Part shown: positions 44,752-54,649 of the stretch, one piece after another
How the letters are laid out: each line of letters opens with the position of its first letter
Position numbering within the stretch: position 1 is the first letter of the stretch
Assembly: GCA_949128115.1 (NCBI GenBank)
Contig: OX421963.1
Span: 3,968,001-4,032,000 of the forward strand
Origin: Anaspis maculata
Lineage: Eukaryota; Arthropoda; Insecta; Coleoptera; Scraptiidae
DNA: 64,000 bases
Reading direction: 5' to 3'
Made by a program: the position numbers and the translations under genes
The notes under the pieces: generated by a model
The model's database searches: none
Seen by the model: only the letters and a program-made list of their open reading frames with translations
What the model was told of the DNA's origin: nothing

Positions 44752-47238
44752 TCTCTTCCCCACGTTCCGCTACGCCTCGGCCAACAAGTCTACGACTGTC
44801 TCGTCGACAGCGGGGCCTCCAGAAATTTTGTAAATCTCGCCATCGTCCGCGACAAAAAGCTGGATAGCTCCGAGTCCGTGCCACTTCGACTCGCCGTCGG
44901 CACCGGTCGCCAGCAACACACGCTGGGCCGCGTTAAGGTAGCCTGCCACCTGGGGGACAGACCGCACCATATCGAATTTAACGTGGTGGACGGTCTCTCA
45001 GAATCCATTATACTCGGGTACCCCTTTTTACGAGAGCAGCACGCCAGCCTCGACTTCGAGCGTCGTTGCTTACACATTGGAATCGCCGAGCGCCGCACCA
45101 TACATTGGCTCGACCGCCACGACACTCCCTCGTGTCTAGCGCCACCGCCGCTAAGCCTGGCCGACGTCGACCATAGTATTGCACCTCCATTCCAGGCCAC
45201 GTTTCAACGTCCACTCGACGCCGTCGCTGCCACTCTCAATCAGGACCCTCGCCCTTCAACGACCTTGAACGCCACGCGCGCTCCACCGGACAAGCCCCTG
45301 ACGCTCGTCCGCAACGCCACACCGCCGTCCAAGAAACGTCAGCTCAAGAGCTTCCTCGGCAACTGCAAGCAGCTGCGCGAGTACGTAGAGAACTTCGCAG
45401 AAATCGCCGCGCCTCTCACCGACCTGCTCGCCGCCAAACGCCGTTTCTCTTGGGGGAATTCCCAACAACAAGCCTTCGACGGCCTCAAACAAGCCCTCGC
45501 TGCGCCGCGACGCCTGAGCCGTCCCGATCCGACGCTCCCGTTCGTCTTACAAACAGACGCTAGCAGCATTGGCATGGCTGCCGTGCTTTACCAGGAACGA
45601 TCAGACAAAACGCGTGCCGTTATTTCGTACGCAAGCGCTCGCTTCAATGCGACAGAACGCCGTCTGCACATAAACGAGCAGGAATGCCTGGCAATTTTGT
45701 GGGGTATAAAGCACTACCGGCCATACCTGGAGGACCATCATTTCACCGTCCGCACGGACAATCGAGCCTTGCTCTGGCTTCACCGGTCCAAGGACACAAA
45801 AGCGAAGTTGACGCGTTGGTCACTTCTGCTCCAAGAATTTTCATTTACCGTTGAACACGTGCCCGGAAAAACCAACGAATTGGCCGACGCCCTCTCCAGA
45901 GAGCCCGAGCTCCCAGAGGCGTCGTTCAATTATGAGGACCTGGAGCGCCTCCTACCTCCGGAACCGTTGACGACGCACCCGCTCGCAGAGCCTACTCGGC
46001 AAGTCGCCGCGAACCTGCTCGGAGTGCGCTCCCTCGGCGACGAAGTTAAGGAATGCCAGGATCATGACCGGAGCACGCAGCAACTCATACGACAGCGCCG
46101 CGAGCTGGAAACTCGACCCGATAGCCTCGACTGGCACCCTGGATTCCGCGCAACCTACAGCGTCGACGACGATCACCTGTACAAGGTTCGAGATGATGGA
46201 CGTCATCTCCTGTACGTCCCAGCGGGCGTACGGCCACGCGTTTTCCACGAGCACCACGATTCGGTGTTAGCCGGCCATCCGGGCGAAGACGAGACGCTCC
46301 GCTCAATCGCTGAACATTTTCACTGGCCGTCCTTGCCAACCGACGCGCGTCACCACGTTCGCTCTTGCCTCCTTTGTGCGAGGTACAAGGCTCGTTTAAG
46401 CCGAAATCACGCCGAGCAGCGTCCGCGTCAACCACAAAGACCGTTCGAAGTAGTCGCGTGCGACATTATGGGCCCCTACGACGTCACCGCCAGCGGTAAC
46501 CGATTTATCCTGGTGGTCACAGACCTGTTTACTCGGTGGGTGGACGCCTGGCCGCTACAAAACAGTACTACGGGAACCATCATCACGACGCTCGACAACT
46601 ACTTTTTTCCGATGCATGGATACCCTCGCGCGATCCTATCGGACAACGGATCTCAATTCACGTCAGTTGCTTGGTCTCGTGCGTGCGCTCGTTGGCAGAG
46701 TCTGCCATGGACTACCGCGGTCTATCATGCCCGCGCTAACCCCACGGAGAGGCGAAACCAGGAGCTCAAAAAAGGGCTCCGTCTCCGACTAGACGGACGC
46801 CCCGCCAACGAATGGGATCTGCATTTGCCCGCCACGCTCTTTAGCGTGCGCCGCAGACGCAATGCAGCCACTGGCCAGAGCCCTTCCGAGCTCCTCCAAG
46901 GCCACACGCTCCCATTCCCCGGCGAATGGACGACGCAGCAGCCGCTGCCGCCCGTCGCAGCAGAGCAGCGAGAGCAGCAAGCCCGCCAACATCAACGAGA
47001 CTACGTGGAAGCCCGCCACCAGGTCCCGGAGCGACCGGCTCCAAATTTTGTACCCGGCGACGCTGTCCTGGTACATCATCCGCCCGCACCTGGTGCCTTC
47101 CATCCCAAGTGGCTTGGGCCACACAGCATCATAAGGCGATTCGCGCCACACATCCTCCTGGTCAACATCGACGGCCGCAGCGTCAAGTACCACGTCGACA
47201 AGCTCAGGCGAGCTCCCGTCGAACGACGCCGTCGATAG
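44752..47238 (+). CDS. gypsy pol without reverse transcriptase core
   Basis: The open frame begins in the overlap with the end of gag. A protease is present (CLVDSGASRNFV near 44797-44832, ILGYPFLREQ further on). It is followed, after a Pro/Thr-rich stretch near 45180-45330, by QLKSFLGNCKQLREYVENF, which normally comes after the reverse transcriptase. RNase H is present (LQTDASSIGMAAVLYQ, HINEQECLAILWGIKHYRPY, RTDNRALLWL). Integrase has a zinc region (HHDSVLAGH to CLLCARYK), the DDE core (CDIMGP, LSDNGSQF, NPTERRNQELK) and a C-terminal GPF/Y-like region (PKWLGPHSI). The reverse transcriptase finger and palm segment with YxDD is missing, in frame. It cannot copy itself. Protease and integrase look intact. 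Confidence 0.9.
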   Translation, partial: SLPHVPLRLGQQVYDCLVDSGASRNFVNLAIVRDKKLDSSESVPLRLAVGTGRQQHTLGRVKVACHLGDRPHHIEFNVVDGLSESIILGYPFLREQHASLDFERRCLHIGIAERRTIHWLDRHDTPSCLAPPPLSLADVDHSIAPPFQATFQRPLDAVAATLNQDPRPSTTLNATRAPPDKPLTLVRNATPPSKKRQLKSFLGNCKQLREYVENFAEIAAPLTDLLAAKRRFSWGNSQQQAFDGLKQALAAPRRLSRPDPTLPFVLQTDASSIGMAAVLYQERSDKTRAVISYASARFNATERRLHINEQECLAILWGIKHYRPYLEDHHFTVRTDNRALLWLHRSKDTKAKLTRWSLLLQEFSFTVEHVPGKTNELADALSREPELPEASFNYEDLERLLPPEPLTTHPLAEPTRQVAANLLGVRSLGDEVKECQDHDRSTQQLIRQRRELETRPDSLDWHPGFRATYSVDDDHLYKVRDDGRHLLYVPAGVRPRVFHEHHDSVLAGHPGEDETLRSIAEHFHWPSLPTDARHHVRSCLLCARYKARLSRNHAEQRPRQPQRPFEVVACDIMGPYDVTASGNRFILVVTDLFTRWVDAWPLQNSTTGTIITTLDNYFFPMHGYPRAILSDNGSQFTSVAWSRACARWQSLPWTTAVYHARANPTERRNQELKKGLRLRLDGRPANEWDLHLPATLFSVRRRRNAATGQSPSELLQGHTLPFPGEWTTQQPLPPVAAEQREQQARQHQRDYVEARHQVPERPAPNFVPGDAVLVHHPPAPGAFHPKWLGPHSIIRRFAPHILLVNIDGRSVKYHVDKLRRAPVERRRR

Positions 47239-47680
47239 TGCTGCGGAATGTGCGCGAATTGTGCGTGAACCCAAGGACACTGAATCCCCCTTGTATATAT
47301 CGCTAGTTTTAAATTGTCGCGACCATGAATTTGTGCTACACCTCCTTTCGACAAAGTGCGGGTCCCTTGCGCCAAAACTCATGTATCCCCTTTCGTTGCG
47401 CTCCGACGAAGTGACAGACATTGCGGAACACCCCTTATGTACCCCAGTAGGGCATACAATACTTAGTTGCGTCATAACTAATAAGGGTGTATCTTAATGA
47501 ATTTCGATACTTGTCCGACGTTATTTTCGTCGAAAACGCCATGTTTCACCTTAGCTTTAAAACGTTATTGTTCAACCTTAGTTTTAAACAATTTTTCTAC
47601 AAGAATTTCTGCAAATTTCACCTTTTTGAACTCGGCATGTATGTAAAATTGAAGTATTCAATAAAGTGCCCAATAGTCTC

Positions 47681-47695
47681 AAAAAGGGGGGCGAT
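47681..47695 (+). promoter_or_regulatory. gypsy polypurine tract
   Basis: aaaaaggggggcgat immediately precedes the 3' LTR; it should prime plus-strand synthesis. Confidence 0.8.
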
Positions 47696-48229
47696 TGTTA
47701 CCGCGGCCCCCAAAAATCCACCCGTTTCCATGGCTAACCGCGATAATATGTTTAGCGAGAGGCCTTTTGCTCTAGGCACGCGGAGCGCAAAGCGTTCAGT
47801 CATCGGTCCGCGCGGCCACGCGTACACTCTCGCTAACGAAGCCTATTGGTCAGAGTAGGCGCCAGCGCCTACTATAAACACGCGTTCCCCGAAAATCACC
47901 TTCAGTTCTTAGTATCCCAACGCATCGAGAGGTCGTTGCATCTCCGGCGTCCCCCGCTTCGAACTCGTCTCTCTTCAAGGGACTAACCCCATGTTACACC
48001 CCCTTTCCTTTTTGAGACGGCGCAATTAATTCGAAACAGTGGTTTTATTTAATCTGCGCCAACAATCTCAAGTCATTCTGCGAAAGAGTATAACACAAAG
48101 AATAGCGTCGACTCCTTGAAGAAGCTGCCACCGGCGTGACAGACCCCACTACTGAGACTGAGCTGCCGGATCGTTGTTGCCGCCCATTCCGGAGAGTCCA
48201 CCAGCCGACTACGACCCGAGGCGATAACA
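47696..48229 (+). repeat. gypsy 3' LTR
   Basis: 534 bp, no difference from the 5' LTR was found on reading, which implies a very recent insertion. Confidence 0.95.
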
Positions 48230-48414
48230 GAGTGACCAAAGAACTATAGCTAAATTGTTTTATACCAGGTCTCGAACTTTCTATGTGTCCATTACACGGC
48301 TAGCGACATCTTTTAACCATGTGGTGAACTTGCATCGCACGCTCAATTCCCAATACACTTATTGATTTTTCCTCCGCGTGCTTTGGACCCCGTACAAACG
48401 GTGGGCTTCAAATG

Positions 48415-48905
48415 TTGGTTTAGTTTTTCGAAAAGGCTCTTGTGATTTGACAGGATACGTAGATGCAGACTGGGCTAATGATAAACAGGACAGGAGGTCG
48501 TACACAGGCTTTGTATTCAAGTTGGGAGGTGCAGCAATTTCTTGGGAGGGGCGAAAGCAGAAAACTGTGGCTTTGTCAAGCACAGAAGCTGAATACATGA
48601 CAATGAGCGAAGGGGCTAAAGAGGCCATTTACTTGAGAAATTTGCTGCAAGAATTAACAGGGGAGTCAAAGTGTGTACCATCGTACAATGACAATCAAGG
48701 TGCACAAAAGTTGGCCGCCAACCCTGTTTATCATAAGCGCACCAAGCATATAGATATAAGGTATCATTTTATTCGAGAAGTTCTGATTGCGGGTGTTATA
48801 GATTGTAAGCATTTACCAAGTGAGGAAATGCCAGCAGATATTTTTACTAAAGGTCTGACCTATCTAAAGCACTCTAAATTTTGTAAAGAGTTAGGATTAA
48901 TTTAA
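48415..48905 (+). pseudogene. copia RNase H, displaced by the insertion
   Basis: Resumes the copia frame with VGLVFRKGSCDLTGYVDADW, then SYTGFVFKLGGAAISW, KTVALSSTEAEYMTMSEGAK and the TKHIDIRYHFIRE end typical of copia RNase H. Conserved catalytic acids of the D.DW and STEAEY motifs are present. The frame ends TAA at 48903-48905, 32 bases before the 3' LTR. Confidence 0.93.
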
Positions 48906-48928
48906 GCAAATTATTTCGTTGTTTCGAT

Positions 48929-48937
48929 AAGTGGGGG
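48929..48937 (+). promoter_or_regulatory. copia polypurine tract
   Basis: aagtggggg directly before the TGTTG start of the 3' LTR. Confidence 0.75.
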
Positions 48938-49174
48938 TGTTGTAAAATATCGAAACTCATAATTTGGCGCCTACTCAGGCTATGCGCGTACTACTACATT
49001 GCGACTGCGCGCGCATCTCTTCAGCACGACCGTTAGGTCAACTACCATAGTTTTTATAATGTTCGTCCATCTTAGTTAGTCGTTGTCACACACTTCATGT
49101 ATACACGTTTAAGAGTTCCAATAAAGTTGTAGTGCAGATTACTCTTGTTTATCACCCCATCACAAATTTCAATA
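48938..49174 (+). repeat. copia 3' LTR
   Basis: 237 bp, three differences from the 5' copy (about 1.3%). Followed by tttac, the second copy of the target duplication. Confidence 0.95.
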
Positions 49175-49560
49175 TTTACATCTAGCATCTGGCTAAGATG
49201 ATCCGATAAATGAAGGTTCACCGTTTCACAAGTCCACAGGTTTTTGCTCAGGTTAGTAAATATATTATCAATACATGTTTCAGATGTTGAAGACACTCTA
49301 GAAGCACACATACTGGTCTGAGACAAGCCGAACGACTCCATCAATTCCAACAGCTGTTTAGTGGCTTTCGCCTTTAATAAAATGTCAATATTGTAGTCGC
49401 CCAAAACAAATAAATGTTTATGAGCATATTCAGTTGTTATTTCATGCAATGCAGTTTCCAGTTGGTTGAGGAAGACCTGCAAGTCACCATCAGGCGGCCG
49501 GTACAGAACCAACACAATAGATTCCTCATCCTCCAATTCAATTGCACATGCTTCGAATGT
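49175..49560 (-). pseudogene. LINE endonuclease, C-terminal part
   Basis: The minus strand reads FEACAIELEDEESIVLVLYR, PPDGD, LFVLGDYNIDILL and NLHLSDHLSQMLDVN, the YRPP, GD.N and SDH blocks of AP-type LINE endonucleases. The frame runs into the copia 3' LTR at LDVN and continues beyond it at 36059. Confidence 0.88.
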
Positions 49561-49745
49561 GAAATGTTCTTTGATCGAGGTGCGAGTAGATTAATTACGC
49601 GTAACATTTGCACAAATACATTTATTTGGGTGCTCAATATGACACATGCATATCGCACGAGAGTCGGGGCAAGAGAGAGCGAGTTTTATCGCTGCGCTGA
49701 CTATGTGTGTGCGCGCGCTCATTATACAGTGTGATACACTTCAGA
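49560..49745. other. about 180-bp insertion in the LINE endonuclease
   Basis: This segment interrupts the endonuclease between the HCIERQF and FEACAIEL parts, which should be nearly adjacent. It has CG-rich and TGTGTG/CACACA text (tgtgtgtgcgcgcgctcatt) and no coding. No clear inverted ends or target duplication were seen. Confidence 0.5.
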
Positions 49746-50004
49746 ATTGTCTTTCGATACAATGGTTTGCCACTTGTAGAATCCTGAACTTGATGTTACT
49801 CCTTGTCAAAATCATCACTCCCCCATGGCAAAACTGAGTCCTAGAGAATTGACTTGCAATGTTGTAATTCTTGAAATGCACATTTCCTATTATGTCAGGC
49901 CTATACCAATGCTCTGTTATTCCCACCACGTCAGCTTTTAATCGTTGAAGCTCACTCTTTAAGAGATCGATCTTATTTGACATGCACTGTATGTTTTGAT
50001 TCAC
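49741..50004 (-). pseudogene. LINE endonuclease, N-terminal part
   Basis: Reads NQNIQCMSNKIDLLKSELQ, then DVVGITEHWYRPD and HGGVMILTR, the N-terminal Asn and catalytic Glu (TEHW) blocks of AP endonuclease. The frame stops at 49741 at the insertion. Confidence 0.85.
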
Positions 50005-50038
50005 AATAAGGAAGTGGTTAATTTTGCCTTCGCTCTCC

Positions 50039-50582
50039 TCAAGGAAACTTATGGATATATCGCTTTACAATAAATATTGCGTCAGGCCACACCTCTTGCT
50101 TCAGCATTTCCTCCAGCAGTTCAAACCTAAAGCCCAGCTTGAAGGATAAATTTTGTGATTTATTACTTTCGTGCTTGGTTATAAGTGAAATGCCAAATTC
50201 CCCCTCAGGAAATTGGAGCTTGAGATGGCAGTTTAGGTCCTCCACTGTGGTATCTGGATTCACCCTGCCTACATACAGCCATGTCTTACGCTCAGCAGCC
50301 CTCAATCCGCTCTGTACTTTTGAGTTTCCCATTATAACTTTACCATTTTTTGTTTTGTTTTCTCTCTTGTGTAAAACTTCGCTCTTCGCTTTTGTGTCAG
50401 TTTCAACACCAGATTTCTCCGATTTCTTTGCCTGAGCAGGTGTTGACTTGGTGTTTGTGTTAGTCTCGCTACTTGTGGTTTTCACGGTGTCCAGCCTTCG
50501 GTCCGTCATGTTGTTTTCCCTCCTAACCTCACTTACGGTGTGGTGTCCTCCTTCCAGCAGTGCAATTATCTTTCCTGGTGTG
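50039..50582 (-). pseudogene. LINE ORF1, 5'-truncated
   Basis: About 180 codons: a Lys/Thr/Ser-rich basic stretch, then KTWLYVGRVNPDTTVEDL and LLEEMLKQEVWPDAIFIVKR, an RRM-like fold as found in the ORF1 C-terminus of CR1/jockey-group elements. The first codons come from the flanking palindrome, so the true start is missing. Confidence 0.75.
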
Positions 50583-51017
50583 GATATGTAGTAGGGCACA
50601 TAATTCTGGACAGAATATCAAATTTTCAGGACGTTCATATCTTTGCCGAGGTTTTGGCAATTTTTTTACCATGTTTCCTGCACTAAAACAAAGTTGGCCT
50701 TGAAATGTATCAAAACAACGTATAAAGGCAGCATTTGGAACTTTGCTTGTGAAAATATATTCCTCACTCATTTCTACATGTAGCTTTAACTAAACAGAAC
50801 TAAAAAATACCGACTGCGGTACCAGAGACCGGCCAGGAACCATTTTTGCAGAATTTACCCCTAGCAGGTATATTAACCGCAATACATTGTCTCTGGTGCA
50901 AAATCTCGCGTGGCGCCACATCTGGAATTGCGAAGGAGGGTCTTCTGAACAAGTATGCGAAATTTCATGCTTTGATCACAAAATGCACAGACCATTCCGC
51001 TAACCCCCCCACTAAAT

Positions 51018-51600
51018 GGAATTGCCTTTCAAGAAATGTTTGAAACAACCATATCCGTTCACGGACAATGACAGTATATGGGCATATATCCCATAGGATC
51101 AGTGGGAATTTTTCATTTTTCTAGGTTCCTGACTTAAGTACGCTGCATATCGGCAATAACAGCGGTCCATCACGGTCTTAGAGGTTACAAGTGCATGGAT
51201 ACCTTTTTGATTTTTTGATATATGCGAAATTTGGCTCCCAAAAAATTATTATGTTGGGCTCATTTTTTCGTATTTTTTTGAAAAACCAAGGTGTATTTTG
51301 ACCTGTGCTAGAGGACTCAGTTTTCTCTGCACTATAACATGACGTGAATGGCCTGATGAGAAAAATCGCAAAATTTCGGTGGCAGTGGTGTTAATTTGAC
51401 TATAAGACATTTTGGTCGGTAATCACCGTTTACGAGTTATTTGCGAAAAACGGTCGATTTACACGAATCGGGCCCTCGATCGGGCCCCTTAGGGCCCCAT
51501 AAAAAAATTTTCTGGACCGAGAATTTCCGAGAATTTTGATGTTGTTTCTCTTGATACATAGAGATGGTATAATAGAACCCGTAACCAAAAATTCAGCCTT
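51018..51600. other. sequence between two palindromic elements
   Basis: AT-rich with no recognised gene or long repeat. A short GC-rich patch around 51465-51500 contains cgggccctcgatcgggcccc, a small inverted repeat. Confidence 0.4.
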
Positions 51601-52703
51601 TAACTATTTTATTCAAGGTTTAGGCGATTTTTGATCTACACTACACATCAAAAGAATCTAAAGGACAAGCAAATTCAGACAATTTCTAAAATCATCATAA
51701 CTTTTGATTGCCATCAGTGATTTCATATCGATTTTCGGTGTTCGATAGCCCAATCCTTTGTTCTCATGCTTTGATCACGTCCGAGATCACGTCGAATACG
51801 AACAATGTTTCATAAAGATTCTACAGGGTGATCAATGGAGCAGTGTAAAATTGCCAAAAGTTCAGTACGAGCGCGATTTCCCAATTTTTTTTATGCATTC
51901 CAATAGCACAGTTATAAAGACTGGTGTTTCAGCTTCAGTAACGTTTTTAAATTTTGGGAATCGAAGGTAAATTGCCAAAGATATTGATCATTTTGTGCCG
52001 CCATGTTGAACTTCCAACGAGACTTCCAACCAAGAAAGTGATCCGATTTCATTAAAACTTGGATCACACTCATGTCTAGTTTAAGTTATTGGAGTTTCAA
52101 AGTCAAATGTCTTTTTCGGTCACTGTCAAGCCGCCACATTGAAGTTTTATGTAAAAAATTCGAATATAGTGTGTTTCAAAGTTTCAGTCAAATCGAATCA
52201 CTTATGTAAAAAGTCAATATAGCGGCTCGAAAGTGATCGAAAGTGACATTTGACCTTGAAATTCCAATTACTTGAACCAGTAATGAGTGTGTTCCAAGTT
52301 TCAATAAAATCGGATCACTTTTTTTCTTTCTTAGAAGTTTAACACGGCGGCATAAATGATCAATAACTTTGGCAATTCATCTTCGGTTTGTAAAATTCAA
52401 AAACGTCACTGAAGTTGAAGCGATGATCTTCATAATTGTGCTATTAAAATGCATGCATTTTTTTTTTGGAAAATCGCGCTCGTACTGAACTCTCGGCAAT
52501 TTTACACTGTCCATTGATCACCCTGTAGCAACCTTATAAAACATTGTTCGTATTTGACGTGATCAAGGCACGAAGAAAAAAGATTGAGCTATCGAACACT
52601 GAAAACCGATATGAAATCGCCGAGGAAATCGCTGACGGGAATCAAAAGTTATGATGATTTCAGAAATCGTCTGAATTTGCTTGTCCCCTAGATTCTTTTG
52701 ATA

Positions 52704-53757
52704 GCCCAGGCATTTTAGATCAAAATTGACCAAAACTTGGAAAAAAATAACGTAAGTCTGAAAATTGGTAGAACGCTTCCACTTGAACCCCTCAACCACA
52801 TACCGAAAGTCCTAAGAAATCCTATGTCCGCTTCATTGGTTTTTGGCGGCAAAAAGGTGTAAGTGACAATTATTTAGAAACTATCTATTAGAATACGCGA
52901 TGAAGCTTCAATACAGCTGAAAATAGCTGAAAATGGTCTCCTCGGCCAGTTGAACAACATATTGAAAGTCCTAAAAAATCATATATCTGCTTCAGAAACT
53001 AATGGAACGGAGAGAAGATTTCTTAGGACTTCCAATATGTTGCTCAACTAATCAAGGAGACCATTTTCAGCAATTTTCAGCTGTATCGAAGCTTGACCGC
53101 CTGTTTGATTGAACAGTTTCCAAAACAATGTCACTTACACCTTTTTGGCGACAAAAAACAATGAAGCGGACATAGGATTTCTTAGGATTTTCAGTATGCT
53201 GCTCAACTGACCGAAGAGAGCTCATATTTTCACCTGTATCAAGACTTCAACCCGTATTTTATTAAATAGTAGCAAAAAAAAGTCACTTATACCTTTCTGC
53301 CGCCAAGAAACAATGACACGGACATAGGATTATTGCGGACTTCTATAGTATGTTGTTCAACTGACAAAGGAGACCAGTTTCTGCAATTTTCAGCTGTACT
53401 GAAACTCCAACTCGTATTTTAATAAATAGTTTCCAAAATAATGTCATTTGAACCTTTTTGCCGCCAAAAACCAATGAAGCGGAGAAAGGATTTTTTAGGA
53501 CTTTCAACGTGTTGTTCAACTGACCGAGAAGATCATTTTCGGAAGTTTTCAGCTGTATTGAAACTTCAACGCGTATTTTAATGAATAGTTTCTAAAATAA
53601 TGTCACTTACACCTTTTTGCCGCCAAAAACCAATGAAGCGGACATAGGATTTTTTAGGACTTTCAGTATGTGGTTAAGGGGTTGAAGTGGAAGCGTTCCA
53701 CCAATTTACAGACTAACGTTATTTTTTTCCAGGTGAAAACCTGAAATGCCTGGGCTA
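52704..53757. mobile_element. element L carrying an internal satellite
   Basis: Tips agcccaggcattt and aaatgcctgggct. Between them a unit is found once inverted (about 52790-53000) and then about four times in direct order. Flanking tgat on both sides suits a short target duplication. No open frame with a domain. Confidence 0.75.
53040..53690 (+). repeat. about 158-bp tandem repeat, four units
   Basis: The phrase ctttttgccgccaaaaac (with small changes) followed by caatgaagcgga begins at 53141, 53293, 53454 and 53613, spacing 152, 161 and 159. Each unit also has a ggactttcagtatgttgttc-type block and an attttcagctgtat block. Confidence 0.85.
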
Positions 53758-53775
53758 TGATGTGTGTATAATGAC

Positions 53776-54649
53776 TGGGCTATATGTATGTAGTAAATAA
53801 TTCCCAGTAGGCGAGGCGGCTTGAAATGATCTTTATATACAGGTGTCCAGGAGATGGCGAAAAATCTCTCCAGTACGTTGTAAGGGAACCTTCGAGGAAC
53901 TCCGAAAAAGTAACAAAAAAAATTCTTCGACTTTCATTTTTGGGATTATTGAGGGTCAAGGGACGGCTCTTTGAACCCTTCTAGTTTTATTAATTCAAAA
54001 GACGAAGAATTAATTTCCAGTTTACCTTTTGTTGACGGCAGAATTATGAGAAAGGAATATCCACCACCGGATGTGTATTGATTTTTACTTTAGCAACATG
54101 GAAGGGAAAGTATTGTAATCGTGCAGAAAAAAGTTTTGGGATTTCACCGGATATATCTATTTTGAGGTCCCCCAAAACGATGAAGATCATTTTCAGAATA
54201 GTGTCTGTCTGTCTGTGTGTGTTGTCTGTGATCTTTCACAGTAACTGCCGAATCGTTGATCCGATCGACTTGAAATTTGGTCTGCGGGCATGGTTTCTCT
54301 CTGGAAAAAGCCCGTTAGTTTTTGGCTGTCATCTGTTGAACTGAAGTGTCACTATCAACAAATATTAGAAGCTATATCTCACGGAACTTGACTTGCAGTG
54401 GATGATTTGAAAGCCCTTGAGAAACTGTATTCAGAACAATGGAAAGTATTGCCTTATCTGTCATTTTTGAATAATAAAAAAATTCTAAGCTCAAAACTTT
54501 ACCATTTAATTATTCAAAATCTACCCGACGGATTGGAACCAGATTTGACAAGAAGAAACACAACAAAAGAGCTAAGTTAATAGTGCAATTGCAGTTTTCT
54601 ACCATTTTCTATGATTTAAACGGTGGTTTTTTCGAATAATTCCAACCGA
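53776..54649. other. intergenic, one unassigned short open frame
   Basis: A 60-codon plus-strand frame at about 54395-54580 (DDLKALEKLYSEQWKVLP) follows an acceptor-like acttgcag and ends in TAA. It looks coding-like, but I recognise no domain and no partner exon. The stretch near 54200-54260 has TGTC/TGTG microsatellite text and a cagtaactgccgaatcgttg phrase typical of dispersed repeats. Confidence 0.35.

Larger units (their letters stand above)
42583..48229 (+). mobile_element. gypsy-type retrotransposon lacking the reverse transcriptase core
   Basis: Two 534-bp LTRs (42583-43116 and 47696-48229), TGTTACCGCGG to GCGATAACA, identical as far as I can read. Internal order: primer site, gag, protease, a short linker, RNase H, integrase, polypurine tract. 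A typical gypsy reverse transcriptase of about 250 residues with a YxDD box is absent between protease and RNase H, with the frame kept. GC content is much higher than the surroundings. No perfect target duplication is adjacent; gagt occurs at 42572-42575 and 48230-48233, separated from the 5' LTR by 7 bases. Confidence 0.93.
39817..48410. mobile_element. unclassified element inside copia, itself holding gypsy
   Basis: The insert starts tgaaacccctc and ends gggcttca. It is flanked by a 4-bp duplication aatg (39813-39816 and 48411-48414; possibly 5 bp, aatgt). Removing it restores the copia frame exactly. Without the gypsy it is about 2.9 kb (39817-42582 plus 48230-48410). It has TG...CA outer bases, but the two ends are not long repeats of each other; only the last 11 or so bases are weakly inverted (TGAAACCCCTC against TGAAGCCCACC). 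No open frame with a domain is seen. It could be a non-autonomous DNA element or a damaged LTR element that lost one LTR. Confidence 0.7.
36060..49174 (+). mobile_element. Ty1/copia retrotransposon, interrupted
   Basis: Bounded by 237-bp LTRs beginning TGTTG and ending CAATA, with a 5-bp target duplication tttac at 36055-36059 and 49175-49179. It lies inside the LINE linker. Order: 5' LTR, primer site, gag, protease, integrase, reverse transcriptase, RNase H, polypurine tract, 3' LTR. The two LTRs differ at three positions by eye. A second retroelement complex (39817-48410) interrupts it between reverse transcriptase and RNase H. Confidence 0.95.
33771..50582 (-). mobile_element. 5'-truncated CR1/jockey-group LINE, interrupted by copia
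   Basis: On the minus strand the element runs from a partial ORF1 (50582) through endonuclease and reverse transcriptase to a tetranucleotide tail at 33770-33796. It is cut by a copia element (36060-49174). It inserted in palindrome H between ggcaatttta and ggatatgtag, which are adjacent in the partner arm. ORF1 begins within a codon series, as expected for ordinary 5' truncation. The element carries a stop, a frameshift in an A run and an insertion in the endonuclease, so it is dead. The family could be Daphne- or Kiri-like; that is inference from motif style. Confidence 0.85.
29427..51017. mobile_element. palindromic element H, host of the five-level nest
   Basis: The left arm runs 29427 to about 30705. 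The right arm runs from about 30710 to 30972, resumes at 33454-33770, and resumes again at 50583-51017. The first break is element J (30973-33453), the second the LINE and everything within it. Paired blocks confirm the continuity, for example ggttcctggccggtctctgg near 29609 with its inverse near 50820-50840, and atgaacgtcctgaaaatttg near 29810 with its inverse near 50613-50633. It is a diverged relative of palindrome C at 10398-12048 but extends further outward. Confidence 0.85.
51610..53775. mobile_element. inverted-repeat element K, interrupted
   Basis: The left arm runs from about 51620 and the right arm reaches about 52703, with a centre near 52180. Paired blocks include cagggtgatcaatgga against tccattgatcaccctg and tcatatcgattttc against gaaaaccgatatga. 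Element L is inserted in the outer right arm: gattcttttgat at 52690 continues as gatgtgtg after 53757, which matches the left arm cacacatcaaaagaatc. Confidence 0.8.

Noticed and set aside
46789..47475. A 228-residue minus-strand gene over the gypsy integrase
   Set aside because: It is the antisense shadow of the pol frame and lacks any recognisable domain.
39817..48410. Reading the unclassified element as an LTR retrotransposon
   Set aside because: Outer TG and CA and a 4-bp duplication fit, but the last 180 bases are not a repeat of the first ones, so LTRs are not shown.
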